Source: Amycolatopsis sp. GM8 (GTDB lineage Bacteria > Actinomycetota > Actinomycetes > Mycobacteriales > Pseudonocardiaceae). Taken from it: 64,000 nt of DNA. The notes under the pieces are model-generated. The model made no database searches. It was not told the DNA's origin and saw nothing but the letters and a program-made list of their open reading frames with translations. Position 1 is the stretch's first letter, and each line of letters starts with the position of its first letter. The translations under genes were made by a program, and so were the position numbers. Positions 34,692-43,199 of the stretch are shown here, piece after piece. The stretch lies in assembly GCF_021653975.1 (NCBI RefSeq), contig NZ_JAJKFK010000004.1, positions 556,936 to 620,935 of the forward strand, given 5' to 3'.

Positions 34692-35815
34692 ACCCGGCTC
34701 GCCTCCCGCACCCGGCTCCGCGTGAACCGGCCGAAGTTGTAGTACGCCGCGCACGCACCCTCGGGCGAGACCATGCAGGTGCCGATCGGGGTCTCCGGGG
34801 TGCACGCGGTGCCGAACACCTTGCACTCCCACGGTTTCAGCACACCCTTGAGTACCTCGCCGCACTGGCAGGCCTTCGGGTCCGCGACCCGCACGCCCGG
34901 CACCGAGAAGATCCGCTCGGCGTCAAAGGCGGCGAACTCCTCGCGCACCCGCATCGCGGAATGCGAGATGAACCCGAGCCCGCGCCATTCGAAGTACGGC
35001 CGCAGTTCCATCACCTCGCCGATCGCCCGCAGCGCGACCAGGTTCCCGTCCCACGGCACCACGCGGGTGTACTGGTTCTCGACTTCCGAGCGGCCCTCGG
35101 CCAGCTGCAGCATCAGCAGGTAGATCGACTGCAGGATGTCCAGCGGCTCGAATCCGGCCACCACAACGGGTTTCCCGTAGTCGCGGGCGATGAATTCGTA
35201 CGGCCGGCAGCCGATCACCGTCGACACGTGGCCGGGCCCGATGAACCCGTCCAGGCGCAGGTCCGGCGAGTCCAGGATCGCCTTGATCGCCGGGATGATC
35301 GTGACGTGGTTGCAGAAGATCGAGAAGTTGTCGATCTTCTCCGCGGCGGCGCGCAGCACGGTCATCGCGGTCGAGGGCGCGGTGGTCTCGAACCCGATCG
35401 CCATGAACACGACCTGCTGGTCCGGGTTCTGCCGGGCGATCTTCAGCGAGTCCAGCGGCGAGTACACCATCCGGATGTTGGTGCCCTCGGCGTTGGAGTC
35501 GAAGAAGTTCCCGCCGCTGCCGGGCACCCGCATCATGTCCCCGAACGACGTCATCAGCACACCGGGCTGCCGCGCGATGTGGATCGCGTCGTCGACCCGG
35601 CCCATCGGGATCACGCACACCGGGCAGCCGGGCCCGTGCACGAGCGTGATACTCGGCGGCAGGTAGTCCTCCAGGCCGTGCTTGTAGATCGTGTGCGTAT
35701 GCCCGCCGCACACCTCCATGAACCGGTACTCGCGCCCCGGCTCGCACAGGCTGGTGATCTTCGCGGACAGCGCCCGCGCCTTCTCCGCGTCCCGGAACTC
35801 GTCGACGAACCGCAT
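34688..35815 (-). CDS. hypD: Hydrogenase iron-centre assembly protein HypD
   Basis: A 375-residue [4Fe-4S] protein that with HypC builds the Fe(CN)2CO unit. Motifs: FMEVCGGHTHTI (conserved cysteine for thiol chemistry), HGPGCPVCVIP, GFETTAPSTA, and the cluster cysteines in ACQCGEVLKG, CKVFGTACTPE and GTCMVSPEGACAAYY. I chose ATG 35815 because GGGAGG lies 5 nt upstream; a GTG two codons earlier is less likely. It starts 10 bp after hypC. Confidence 0.95.
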   Translation of the reverse strand: MRFVDEFRDAEKARALSAKITSLCEPGREYRFMEVCGGHTHTIYKHGLEDYLPPSITLVHGPGCPVCVIPMGRVDDAIHIARQPGVLMTSFGDMMRVPGSGGNFFDSNAEGTNIRMVYSPLDSLKIARQNPDQQVVFMAIGFETTAPSTAMTVLRAAAEKIDNFSIFCNHVTIIPAIKAILDSPDLRLDGFIGPGHVSTVIGCRPYEFIARDYGKPVVVAGFEPLDILQSIYLLMLQLAEGRSEVENQYTRVVPWDGNLVALRAIGEVMELRPYFEWRGLGFISHSAMRVREEFAAFDAERIFSVPGVRVADPKACQCGEVLKGVLKPWECKVFGTACTPETPIGTCMVSPEGACAAYYNFGRFTRSRVREASRV

Positions 35816-35825
35816 GCTCACCTCC

Positions 35826-36098
35826 CTAGTCGATCCGCGAGTCCCGCAGCGCGGCGAGCTCGTCCTCGTAGGCCTTGCCGATGCTCTCCAGGAAGTCCAT
35901 CGCCGCCCTGGCCTCGTCTTCGTCTATTTTGGACAGTGCGAACCCGACGTGGATGAGGATCCAGTCGCCGGGCACCGGCGGGTCGTCGGTGAGCAGGCCG
36001 ATGTTGATCGTGCGCTTCACCCCGCTCACCGCGACTTTCGCCAGGTCCGGCCGGTCCTGGCTGATCTCCACGATCTCTCCGGGAATACCGAGGCACAT
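35826..36098 (-). CDS. hypC: Hydrogenase maturation chaperone HypC
   Basis: A 90-residue HypC/HupF chaperone beginning MCLGIPGEIVEI; Cys2 binds the Fe(CN)2CO unit and the large-subunit precursor. The body follows the small beta-barrel pattern (NIGLLTD...PGDWILIHVGFALSKID) with a helical tail. It differs from the second HypC-like protein encoded at 42975, which lacks the MC start. Confidence 0.94.
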   Translation of the reverse strand: MCLGIPGEIVEISQDRPDLAKVAVSGVKRTINIGLLTDDPPVPGDWILIHVGFALSKIDEDEARAAMDFLESIGKAYEDELAALRDSRID

Positions 36099-36105
36099 GG
36101 CGGCC

Positions 36106-36213
36106 TCACATCCTGCTCAGCCGGATGTAGCGGCGGAGATCGCGGCCGACGGTGCGGACCAGCAGTACCACCAGCCCGACCAGGCTCACGATCAGCAACG
36201 TGCGGATGACCAT
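36106..36213 (-). CDS. 35-residue single-helix membrane peptide in the hydrogenase operon
   Basis: A short frame with a strong ribosome site (AAAGGAGG, 7 nt before the ATG) encodes one hydrophobic helix (LLIVSLVGLVVLLV) followed by a basic segment, RDLRRYIRLSRM. The start overlaps the last 22 bp of the protease gene, and hypC begins 7 bp after its stop, so it is a genuine operon member. It resembles the small actinobacterial DUF6893-type proteins by length and the RYxRxxxM ending, from memory. It may help anchor the hydrogenase or its partners to the membrane; function is unknown. Confidence 0.65.
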   Translation of the reverse strand: MVIRTLLIVSLVGLVVLLVRTVGRDLRRYIRLSRM

Positions 36214-36671
36214 CGCGCACCTCCTTTTTCGACGAGTTCCGTGATCAGCTCGACGGCCCGCGGCACGGCGGCCGCGACCCGCGGGCTGAGCCCGATCCGT
36301 TCGGCGACGTCCGCCGGTTCGCACCCGACGACGAGTACCCGGCGGGTGTCGCCGCCCAGCCTGCGCAGCAGCCCCAGTACGACGTCGGGCTGCATCCCGT
36401 GCGCGTCCAGCGGGCCGTCCGGCGCGTCGTCGCCCGGCTCGATGACGTAGACGGTGCCGGGCTCGCCGCCGCGCGGCGCGGCGTCGACGAGGATCGCCGT
36501 GTCGTAGCCGTCCAGCAGTTCGTACGCCAGGTGCAGGCCGCTGATCCCGTAGTCGGCGACCCGCACGGACGGCGGCAGCCCGGCATCGGCCAGCTGGCGC
36601 GCCACCTCGACGCCGAACCCGTCGTCGCCAAGGAAGATGTTGCCGATCCCGGCGACCAGCACGCCGTTCAC
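36192..36671 (-). CDS. Hydrogenase maturation endopeptidase (HyaD/HybD family)
   Basis: A 159-residue M52-type protease that trims the C-terminus of the large subunit after nickel insertion. The N-terminal GIGNIFLGDDGFGVEVARQL carries the first metal-binding acidic residue, VDAAPRGGEPGTV the second region, and DAHGMQPDVVLGLL the conserved histidine. The GTG at 36671 overlaps the upstream stop (GTGA). It is presumably specific for the large subunit encoded at 39476-41266, whose C-terminal tail beyond the L2 histidine is 22 residues. Confidence 0.92.
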   Translation of the reverse strand: MNGVLVAGIGNIFLGDDGFGVEVARQLADAGLPPSVRVADYGISGLHLAYELLDGYDTAILVDAAPRGGEPGTVYVIEPGDDAPDGPLDAHGMQPDVVLGLLRRLGGDTRRVLVVGCEPADVAERIGLSPRVAAAVPRAVELITELVEKGGARWSSARC

Positions 36672-37759
36672 GGTTCCTCCCGCAGTGGTTCGACCTCGTC
36701 GGGCGAGAAGTAGCGGTAGCGGCCGAACTCCTGCTGGAACTCCGCCGCCGGGTCGTCGTCGACCGTCACCGCGAGATAGCTCTTTCCATCCACATCGGAC
36801 AGTACTTTGCGGACGGTCGCGATCCGGCCGTCGAGGAACATGTCCTGCGCGTCGGCCCGCCGCCGTCCGGCGTGCAGGCGGACCCGGCTGCCGGGTCCAG
36901 GGATGGTGGCCGCGCGCAGCTGCCGGATGGTGCCGTGCAACCGGTCCAGCAGTTCCGGCGGCATGCCGTCGACCCGATCGATCAGCGCCCTGGCCCGTTC
37001 GTCGGTCTCGCGCGCCTCGCGCTTCTCGTCCTCGGTCAGCGCCATCGTGCGCAGGGTGAGGATCTCGTCGATCTCCGTGCCGTCGAACAGTTCGCCGGCG
37101 CTTTCGGGGGCGACCGACGGGTAGTCGTAGAGGATGATCGGCGACGCGAGCATCGCGTCTTCGGCGATCATCACCGGCCACAACCGTTCGTTGCGGCAGG
37201 CCTGGGCGGCGGGGGCGGCCCATTCCGGCGGATCCAGCAGGGACAGGAACCGGCCCGGCTCGGCCACCAGCACGAGATGCGCGGCCAGCAGGGCGTGGCG
37301 CAGCGCCTGCTCGCGGGTGGGCTCGGGCGGGGACCACGACGTGGTGTTGGCGATCTCGGCGCGCACCCGCAGTCCGCCGTAGGGCCCGGGCAGCGCGTCG
37401 AAACGCACCCGGATCTCGCCGCGCAGACCGTCCACTGTGAACGGAACGGTGCCGGACTCCCCCACCGGCAGCACGGCGTCGATCTCGCGCTCGACCACCT
37501 CGTCGAACTCCGGGCGTTCCTTGGCCTGCAGGAACCGCAACCGCAGCCGCAGCACCGCGTCGCCGCCCGGTTCGAGCAGGCATTCGGTGTGGCAGTCCGC
37601 GTACTCGCCGTGCCCGGCGGACGCGAACGCCGGCGGCATCAGCACGCCGAACTGCCAGCGCAGCCGGTTCTTCGTCGCCGAGGCACGGTACGGGTAGAGC
37701 AGATACCCCTCGTACAGCAGCGCGTCCCCGATCGCCTTCGCCTGGTCGAACACGGTCAT
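36668..37759 (-). CDS. Hydrogenase-cluster protein, function unknown
   Basis: A 363-residue soluble protein I cannot assign to a characterised family. It is acidic, with an N-terminal beta-rich half (ALLYEGYLLYPYRASATKNR near the start) and a helical segment around ALTEDEKREARETDERARAL, and ends in an SH3-like stretch with FLDGRIATVRKVLSDVDGK. No signal peptide or cysteine motif. It overlaps the DUF6084 gene and the protease gene by four bases on either side, so it belongs to the operon; a maturation or assembly role is inferred from position only. Confidence 0.7.
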   Translation of the reverse strand: MTVFDQAKAIGDALLYEGYLLYPYRASATKNRLRWQFGVLMPPAFASAGHGEYADCHTECLLEPGGDAVLRLRLRFLQAKERPEFDEVVEREIDAVLPVGESGTVPFTVDGLRGEIRVRFDALPGPYGGLRVRAEIANTTSWSPPEPTREQALRHALLAAHLVLVAEPGRFLSLLDPPEWAAPAAQACRNERLWPVMIAEDAMLASPIILYDYPSVAPESAGELFDGTEIDEILTLRTMALTEDEKREARETDERARALIDRVDGMPPELLDRLHGTIRQLRAATIPGPGSRVRLHAGRRRADAQDMFLDGRIATVRKVLSDVDGKSYLAVTVDDDPAAEFQQEFGRYRYFSPDEVEPLREEP

Positions 37760-38394
37760 GACCCGGCCTCCCCGTTCGCGAGCAGCGTGGTCATGGCCGC
37801 GTCCCAGGTCGGGATGGCGTGGCGCGCCTTGAATCGCAGCAGTTCGTCGACCGTGTCCCGGTGCAGCCGGATCCACGCGGAGTTCGGGAAGTACCGGTCC
37901 ATCAGCTCCCGCCACACCCGCACCGGCATCCGGTAGCTCGCCTCGCTGTGCCACGGCACCTGCTCGATCCAGAAACCCTTGTCCCCCTTGCCGAACACGG
38001 TTCCGGAGAACAGCAGCACCAGCGGCACCACGCCGTCCCGCAGGCCGTGGAAGTACTTGCCGGCGGCGACTTCCAGGTCGTAGGTGCACGGCACTTCGAG
38101 CTCCACCTCGCAGGCGCCGGTGAAGCCGGGCACCATCGCCGACACGTTCGCGAACTGGAACGGCTTGAGCGTCTGGCCCCAGCGCGACGGGTCGCCGAAC
38201 AGGCTGACCAGCAGTTCCGCCTCCGCCGGCTCGTACCGGCGGCGCTGCGGCTCGATCCGGATCTGGCAGCGCAGGGCGATCGCGTGGATCTCGGTGCGGC
38301 CGATATCGGCCACGTGCAACCGGAACCGCAGGGTCGGCCCGGCGGCGTAGGCCATCGGGCGCACGTCGCTGCAGTCGAAGGTCAGCTCAGCCAT
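37756..38394 (-). CDS. DUF6084-type hydrogenase-cluster protein
   Basis: A 212-residue soluble protein that looks like the DUF6084 proteins found in actinobacterial hydrogenase loci (identified from memory). The first half is beta-rich (AGPTLRFRLHVADIGRTEIH, ALRCQIRIEPQRR) and the second half mentions a conserved VPLVLLFSGTVFGKGDKG and WIEQVPWHSEASYRMPV. No cofactor motif is visible. The ATG at 38394 overlaps the preceding gene by eight bases. Role unknown. Confidence 0.65.
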   Translation of the reverse strand: MAELTFDCSDVRPMAYAAGPTLRFRLHVADIGRTEIHAIALRCQIRIEPQRRRYEPAEAELLVSLFGDPSRWGQTLKPFQFANVSAMVPGFTGACEVELEVPCTYDLEVAAGKYFHGLRDGVVPLVLLFSGTVFGKGDKGFWIEQVPWHSEASYRMPVRVWRELMDRYFPNSAWIRLHRDTVDELLRFKARHAIPTWDAAMTTLLANGEAGS

Positions 38395-38977
38395 CGGCGG
38401 CCTGCTCACCACGATGCCGCAGCCCGGCGAAAAACTCCTCGAGCGCCTCCCGGGCCTCGGTGCCGCCGTCGAAACCGCGCCAGTGCAGCCTGACGAGCCC
38501 GACCAGCTCGTAGCACGTGTCGATCGGCACCAAGAAGCCTTCGCCGCCGTTGAGCAGCAGCGCCTCGACGTCGGGTTCGACGCCGCCGAACGCGGTCGCC
38601 AGCTCATCGGCGGTGTCCAGTGGCAGCAGGCATTCCGTGGCGCCGGCCGGGCTCGGGTAGTACGCCACCGGCCGCGCCAGCCGGGAGTTGGTGAAGAAGA
38701 ACGCCATCCGCACCGGGATCCCCGCGCCGTCCAGCAACCGTTGTCCCGCCTCGAACTCCGGGTCGTACCGGTACCGCCGCGGCACCGCGCGGTACCGGCC
38801 GGCGCCGGGACGGGTGAACAACAGGTAGCAGCCGCGGCAGGCGCACATGATCGACCGCCCGTCCAGGTCGATCACGTGCGAATGCTCTGCCGCCAGCGGC
38901 TCCGCGCACATCTCGCACCGCTCGCCCGGCCGGGCTCGCACGGGTGGTTCGCGGAACCGCCGCAGTCCCGAACTCAT
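38387..38977 (-). CDS. DUF5947-type zinc-finger-like hydrogenase-cluster protein
   Basis: A 196-residue protein with an N-terminal C-x2-C pair (ERCEMCAEPL) and a second pair, CACRGCYLLF, about 25 residues later, which would bind zinc or an iron-sulfur cluster. It resembles DUF5947 proteins of hydrogenase loci. I chose ATG 38977 because it overlaps the NifU-like gene's stop (ATGA); the ATG 15 bp upstream is less likely. It could act in electron transfer or assembly. Confidence 0.7.
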   Translation of the reverse strand: MSSGLRRFREPPVRARPGERCEMCAEPLAAEHSHVIDLDGRSIMCACRGCYLLFTRPGAGRYRAVPRRYRYDPEFEAGQRLLDGAGIPVRMAFFFTNSRLARPVAYYPSPAGATECLLPLDTADELATAFGGVEPDVEALLLNGGEGFLVPIDTCYELVGLVRLHWRGFDGGTEAREALEEFFAGLRHRGEQAADG

Positions 38978-39471
38978 CGCGGCACCGGGCAATCCACGAT
39001 CGGCAGCAGCGGCCGGCCGCCGGGCCCGGTCGCGCCTTCCACCTCGATCCCGGTCAGTTCCGGCGCGGCGTCGCGGACCGTCCGCTCGATCGCCTGCTGC
39101 GCGGTGACGGCCGAAGACGGGCAGCCGTCGCAGCTGCCCGTCAGGCGCAGGTGCAGCAGCCCGTCCTCGATGCCGATGAACTCCACGTCACCGGCGTGCG
39201 ACCCGAGGTAGGGCCGCACCTCCTCCAGTGCCGCGGTGACCCGTTCCACTGTGGACTGTGGATGCAGGTCGTGCAGGATCAGCAGGCCCCGGACCAGCTC
39301 GTCCTTCGCCAGCCGGGCGACCATCGGCTCGTCGGCCAGCTCCAGCACCCTGGCCAGCCCCGCGCCGTAGAGCTCCATCAGCGCGTGCACCAACTCCTCG
39401 GCGACCGGGCTGCCGTCGAGCTCGTCCAGCAGCCGCTCGATCCGCTCGCCGGCCGCCTGCACCGGGTCCAC
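38974..39471 (-). CDS. NifU-like C-terminal-domain protein next to the large subunit
   Basis: A 165-residue protein. Residues 75-145 form a NifU C-terminal domain with the cluster-binding C-x2-C in TGSCDGCPSS; residues 1-70 are helical. Such domains hold or pass on a [4Fe-4S] cluster. It lies 4 bp after hhyL, the position where some relatives encode an iron-sulfur protein proposed to relay electrons, so it may be an electron partner and not only an assembly factor. The start is GTG 39471. A TCCACWGTGGA word lies at 39245. Confidence 0.82.
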   Translation of the reverse strand: MDPVQAAGERIERLLDELDGSPVAEELVHALMELYGAGLARVLELADEPMVARLAKDELVRGLLILHDLHPQSTVERVTAALEEVRPYLGSHAGDVEFIGIEDGLLHLRLTGSCDGCPSSAVTAQQAIERTVRDAAPELTGIEVEGATGPGGRPLLPIVDCPVPR

Positions 39472-39475
39472 GCGA

Positions 39476-41266
39476 TCACATCCCGGCGCTGAACGCGTGC
39501 GGGGTGTGCAGCTGCTCCAGCACCTTGCCGTTGCCGGTGTACATGTGCACGCCGCACGGCAGGCACGGGTCGAAGCTGCGCACGGCCCGCATGATGTCGA
39601 TGCCCTTGAAGTTGTCCTGGCTGTTCTCCTCGAAGATCGGCGTGTTCTGCACCGCGTCCTCGTACGGGCCGGGCGTGCCGTAGCTGTCGCGGACGCTGCC
39701 GTTCCACGGGGTCGGCGGGTACGGGTGGTAGTTCGCGATCTTGCCGCCCTTGATCACCATGTGGTGCGACAGCACGCCGCGCACCGCTTCGGTGAACCCG
39801 CAGCTGACGCCTTCCTCGGGGACCTTGAACGGTTCCCAGGTCTTCGTGTGCCCGGCCCGTACCTCCGCCAAAGCCTTGTCACAGAAGTACAGCGCCATCG
39901 CCGCGGCGTAGGCCTGGAAGTACGTGCGCGCCCGGTTGCGCTCGATCGCGTTGCTCCATTGTGGAATCTTCCACTCGAAGCTCACCTCGGGCTTGGTCGC
40001 CGTGCGCGGCAGGTTGATCTGCACGCTGTGCCCGGTCGCCGTGACATACCCGGTGTCCACCAGGCCCGCCAGCGCGGTCGTCCACAACCGCGCGATCGGG
40101 CCGCCACCGGTGTCCAGCGGCAGGTGATCGACACCGTCGAACCAGCGCGGCGACATCGTCCACGAGTACTGCTTGTCGAAGTCCCGCTTGGCGGGCTTCG
40201 GGATCGTGTGCTGGTTCCACGGGTGCCGCGGATCGACCGGGTTGCCCAGCGGGTCCCGGGTGACGAACAGGTCCTCGCCGTCCCAGTCCTCGTAGAAGGA
40301 ACTGCCGAGCAGGATCCGGATGCCCAGGTTGATGTCGAGCAGGCTGGTGGTGACGAGCTTGCCGTCGACCACCACGCCGGGGGTCACGAACATCTTGCGG
40401 CCCCAGTCCTCCATGTGCTCGTAGGTGAAGTCGCAGTGCTCGGGATCGTTGAGGCTGCCCCAGCAGCCGAGCAGGATCCGCCGCCGCCCGACCTCCTCGT
40501 AGCCGGGGATGGCCTGGTAGAAGAAGTCGAACAGGTCGTCGTGCATCGGCAGGCAGCGCTTCATGAACTCGACGTAGCGCATCAGCCGGGTCAGGTAGTC
40601 GGTGAACAGCTGCACCGTGGCCACCGTGCCGACCCCGCCCGGGTACAAAGTGGACGGATGCACGTGCCGGCCTTCCATCAGGCAGAACATCTCCCGCGTG
40701 CTCCGGCTGACCTGCAGTGCCTCGCGGTAGAACTCGCCCTCCAGCGGGTTGAGCGAGCGCATGATGTCGCCGATGGTCCGGTAGCCGTGCTGCTCGGCGT
40801 GCGGCGCCTCGGTGCGGTTGGCCTGTTCCAGCACCCCGGGGTTGGTCTCCGCGACCATCTTCTCGCAGTAGTCCACCCCGACCAGGTTCTCCTGGAAGAT
40901 GTTGTGGTCGAACATGTACTCGGCGGACTCACCGAGGTTGACGATCCACTCGGCCAGGTGCGGCGGGCGGACGCCGTAGGCCATGTTCTGGTTGTAGACC
41001 GAGCAGGTCGCGTGGTTGTCCCCGCAGATCCCGCAGATCCGGCTCGTGATGAAATGCGCGTCGCGGGGATCCTTGCCCTTCATGAAGATGCTGTAGCCGC
41101 GGAAGACCGACGAGGTGCTGTGGCACTCGACGACGCGCTTCGCGGCCCAGTCGATCTTGGTGTAGATGCCGAGGCTGCCGACGATCCGGGTGATCGGGTC
41201 CCAGGCCATCTCCACCAGCTGACTGTCCTTTGTGGTGGGAGTGCTGCGGTGTGCGGTGGTAGCCAT
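39476..41266 (-). CDS. hhyL: Group 1h [NiFe]-hydrogenase large subunit
   Basis: A 596-residue catalytic subunit. The nickel-binding L1 motif is TSRICGICGDNHATC (C78, C81) and L2 is FDPCLPCGVHMY (C568, C571). These forms are typical of the actinobacterial high-affinity group 1h (formerly group 5), not of groups 1a-1g or 2. After the L2 histidine (H574) 22 residues remain, to be removed by the endopeptidase encoded downstream. It oxidises H2, with electrons passing to the small-subunit clusters. It begins 21 bp after hhyS. Confidence 0.95.
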   Translation of the reverse strand: MATTAHRSTPTTKDSQLVEMAWDPITRIVGSLGIYTKIDWAAKRVVECHSTSSVFRGYSIFMKGKDPRDAHFITSRICGICGDNHATCSVYNQNMAYGVRPPHLAEWIVNLGESAEYMFDHNIFQENLVGVDYCEKMVAETNPGVLEQANRTEAPHAEQHGYRTIGDIMRSLNPLEGEFYREALQVSRSTREMFCLMEGRHVHPSTLYPGGVGTVATVQLFTDYLTRLMRYVEFMKRCLPMHDDLFDFFYQAIPGYEEVGRRRILLGCWGSLNDPEHCDFTYEHMEDWGRKMFVTPGVVVDGKLVTTSLLDINLGIRILLGSSFYEDWDGEDLFVTRDPLGNPVDPRHPWNQHTIPKPAKRDFDKQYSWTMSPRWFDGVDHLPLDTGGGPIARLWTTALAGLVDTGYVTATGHSVQINLPRTATKPEVSFEWKIPQWSNAIERNRARTYFQAYAAAMALYFCDKALAEVRAGHTKTWEPFKVPEEGVSCGFTEAVRGVLSHHMVIKGGKIANYHPYPPTPWNGSVRDSYGTPGPYEDAVQNTPIFEENSQDNFKGIDIMRAVRSFDPCLPCGVHMYTGNGKVLEQLHTPHAFSAGM

Positions 41267-41287
41267 GTTCGGGTCTCTTTTCCGTTG

Positions 41288-42325
41288 TCACCACGGTGCG
41301 CGGTAGCCGGTGTGCAGTTTTTCGCCCTTGGCACGCCATTTCGGCTCGGTGTCGGCCTTGTTCTCGGTGATGTGGCGCAGCCGGCGGATGACCGACCCGT
41401 AGGCGCTGCTCGCCATCGACGAGACGTGCGCGCCCGGCGGCTCGTCCATGAACGGCATGAACCGGTCCGGGAAGCCCGGCATCGTGCAGCCGATGCAGAT
41501 CCCGCCCACGTTCGGGCAGCCGCCGACGCCGTTGATCCAGCCGCGTTTGGGCACGTTGCACTTGACCACCGGGCCCCAGCAGCCGATCTTCACCAGGCAT
41601 TCCGGCGAGCCGTACTCCTGCGCGAACTGGCCCTGCTCGTAGTAGCCCGCGCGGTCGCAGCCCTCGTGCACGGTCGCGCCGAAGAGCCACTGCGGGCGCA
41701 GGTGCTCGTCGAGCGGGATCATCGGCGCCTGCCCGGCCGCCTGGTAGAGCAGGTACAGCAGGGTCTCGGAGAAGTTGTCGGGATGCGTCGGGCAGCCGGG
41801 GATGCAGACGATCGGGATGCCCGCGGCCGATTTCCAGTCCCAGCCGAGATAATCGGGCACACCCATCGCGCCCGTCGGGTTGCCCTCCATCGCGTGGATG
41901 CCGCCGTAGGTGGCGCAGGTGCCCGCGGCGACCACCGCGAGTGCCTTGGGCGCCAGGCGATCCAGCCACTCGCTGGTGGTCATCGGCTGGCCGGTCTCGG
42001 GGTTGTTGCCGAACCCGCACCAGTAGCCCTCGCGCTTGATCGCCTCGTTCGGGATGGACCCCTCGATCACCAGCACGAACGGTTCCAGCTCACCACGATC
42101 GGCTTTGTAGAACCATTCGATGAAGGTGTCCGCGCCCTTGTCCGGGCCGCATTCGAAATCGATCAGCGGCCAGTGCACCTCGATCTTCGGCAGTCCGGGC
42201 AGCGCGCCGAGCACGATCTCCTCGATGCTCGGCTGGGTCGCCGCGGTCAGTGCGACCGAGTCCCCGTCACAGGACAGGCCCGCGTTGATCCAGAGCAGAT
42301 GGATGGGTTTTTCCGTGTCGGTCAC
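41288..42325 (-). CDS. hhyS: Group 1h [NiFe]-hydrogenase small subunit
   Basis: A 345-residue iron-sulfur subunit. The proximal-cluster motif is C19-x2-D22 (LSCDGDSV), with aspartate where other groups have cysteine; an Asp ligand is known for the Ralstonia eutropha actinobacterial-type hydrogenase. Other cluster cysteines are in AAGTCATYGG, CIPGCPTHPDN, HEGCDRAGYY, CLVKIGCWGPVVKC and CPNVGGICIGC. There is no Tat signal, in line with a cytoplasmic-face enzyme in this group. The GTG at 42325 overlaps the SIS-gene stop (GTGA) and GAGGGG lies 9 nt upstream. Confidence 0.94.
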   Translation of the reverse strand: MTDTEKPIHLLWINAGLSCDGDSVALTAATQPSIEEIVLGALPGLPKIEVHWPLIDFECGPDKGADTFIEWFYKADRGELEPFVLVIEGSIPNEAIKREGYWCGFGNNPETGQPMTTSEWLDRLAPKALAVVAAGTCATYGGIHAMEGNPTGAMGVPDYLGWDWKSAAGIPIVCIPGCPTHPDNFSETLLYLLYQAAGQAPMIPLDEHLRPQWLFGATVHEGCDRAGYYEQGQFAQEYGSPECLVKIGCWGPVVKCNVPKRGWINGVGGCPNVGGICIGCTMPGFPDRFMPFMDEPPGAHVSSMASSAYGSVIRRLRHITENKADTEPKWRAKGEKLHTGYRAPW

Positions 42326-42969
42326 CGCTGAACACCCCTCACAGTGAGTTCCCACAACGCGTGGTAAATCGTCGTCTGTGCTTCCTGAATCCGGTGCACC
42401 GACGAGGAAGGCACGACGAACAGGTAGTCGAGCGACTCCAGTTCGGCCATTTTCCCGCCGTCGTAGCCCGCGATCCCGATCGTGAGCATGCCCCGCCGGG
42501 CCGCTTCGTCGAACGCCCGCAGCAGGTTCGCCGAGTTGCCGCTCGTGGACAGCCCGGCCGCGATGTCACCGGCCCGGCCGAAAGCGCCGAGCTGGCGGGA
42601 GAACACGACGTCGAAGCCGACGTCGTTGGACAGCGCGGTCACCACCGCGATGTCGTTGGTGAGCCCGAACGCGGGCAGCGGCGGCGCGTCCCCGCCCGGG
42701 CTGAGGAAGAGCCCGGCCAGGTCCTGCGCGTCGGTCGAGCTGCCGCCGTTGCCGAAGGCGAACAGCCGCCCGCCGGCGTCGAACGCGGCCGCCATCCGCC
42801 CGGCGCACTCCTCGATCCGCGTACCGTCGGCCTCGGCCACCTCGGCACGCAAGGCGATGATCTCGCTTGTTTTGTCCACTGTGGACTGGCGGACCTGCGC
42901 CAGCACGGCTTGCAGGTCGCCTGCCCCGGCGTACAGGAACGGATACAGCGAAGCCAGCTCACCTGACAC
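42322..42969 (-). CDS. SIS-domain protein (GmhA-like), hydrogenase operon
   Basis: A 215-residue sugar-isomerase-fold protein related to phosphoheptose isomerase, with FGNGGSSTDAQDLAGLF and LSTSGNSANLL as the phosphosugar-binding loops. Such genes are regularly found beside group 1h hydrogenases, where their role is unknown. I prefer GTG 42969 because GGAGG lies 8 nt upstream; the in-frame GTG 42978 overlaps the HypC-like stop but sits on the ribosome site. It is the second of two SIS genes, with only moderate similarity between them. Confidence 0.82.
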   Translation of the reverse strand: MSGELASLYPFLYAGAGDLQAVLAQVRQSTVDKTSEIIALRAEVAEADGTRIEECAGRMAAAFDAGGRLFAFGNGGSSTDAQDLAGLFLSPGGDAPPLPAFGLTNDIAVVTALSNDVGFDVVFSRQLGAFGRAGDIAAGLSTSGNSANLLRAFDEAARRGMLTIGIAGYDGGKMAELESLDYLFVVPSSSVHRIQEAQTTIYHALWELTVRGVQR

Positions 42970-42974
42970 CTCGC

Positions 42975-43199
42975 TCACCTCCGGACGACGGCGATGGCCT
43001 CCCCGGCATGGACCAGAACGGTGTCGCCCACGGCCGTGGACACGAGCGCGACACTGACTTCCTCGCGGCTTTCCCCGGTGTCCACAACGGCCAGATCGAG
43101 ATCGAGCAGTTCGATCACCGTCACTTCGACCGCGGTGTCGCCGCAGGTGATGCAAACCTCGTCGTGGCACTCGGGGCCGGGGGCTTCTCGGCCGCTCAT
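42975..43199 (-). CDS. HypC-like small chaperone, hydrogenase operon
   Basis: A 74-residue protein with the HypC beta-barrel pattern (VSVALVSTAVGDTVLVHAGEAIAVV) preceded by CHDEVCITCGD. It lacks the MC start of true HypC, so the iron-unit ligand would have to be one of the internal cysteines (C11, C16, C19). It lies between the two SIS genes and may be a partner specific to the group 1h enzyme. The ATG at 43199 overlaps the upstream stop. Confidence 0.75.
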   Translation of the reverse strand: MSGREAPGPECHDEVCITCGDTAVEVTVIELLDLDLAVVDTGESREEVSVALVSTAVGDTVLVHAGEAIAVVRR

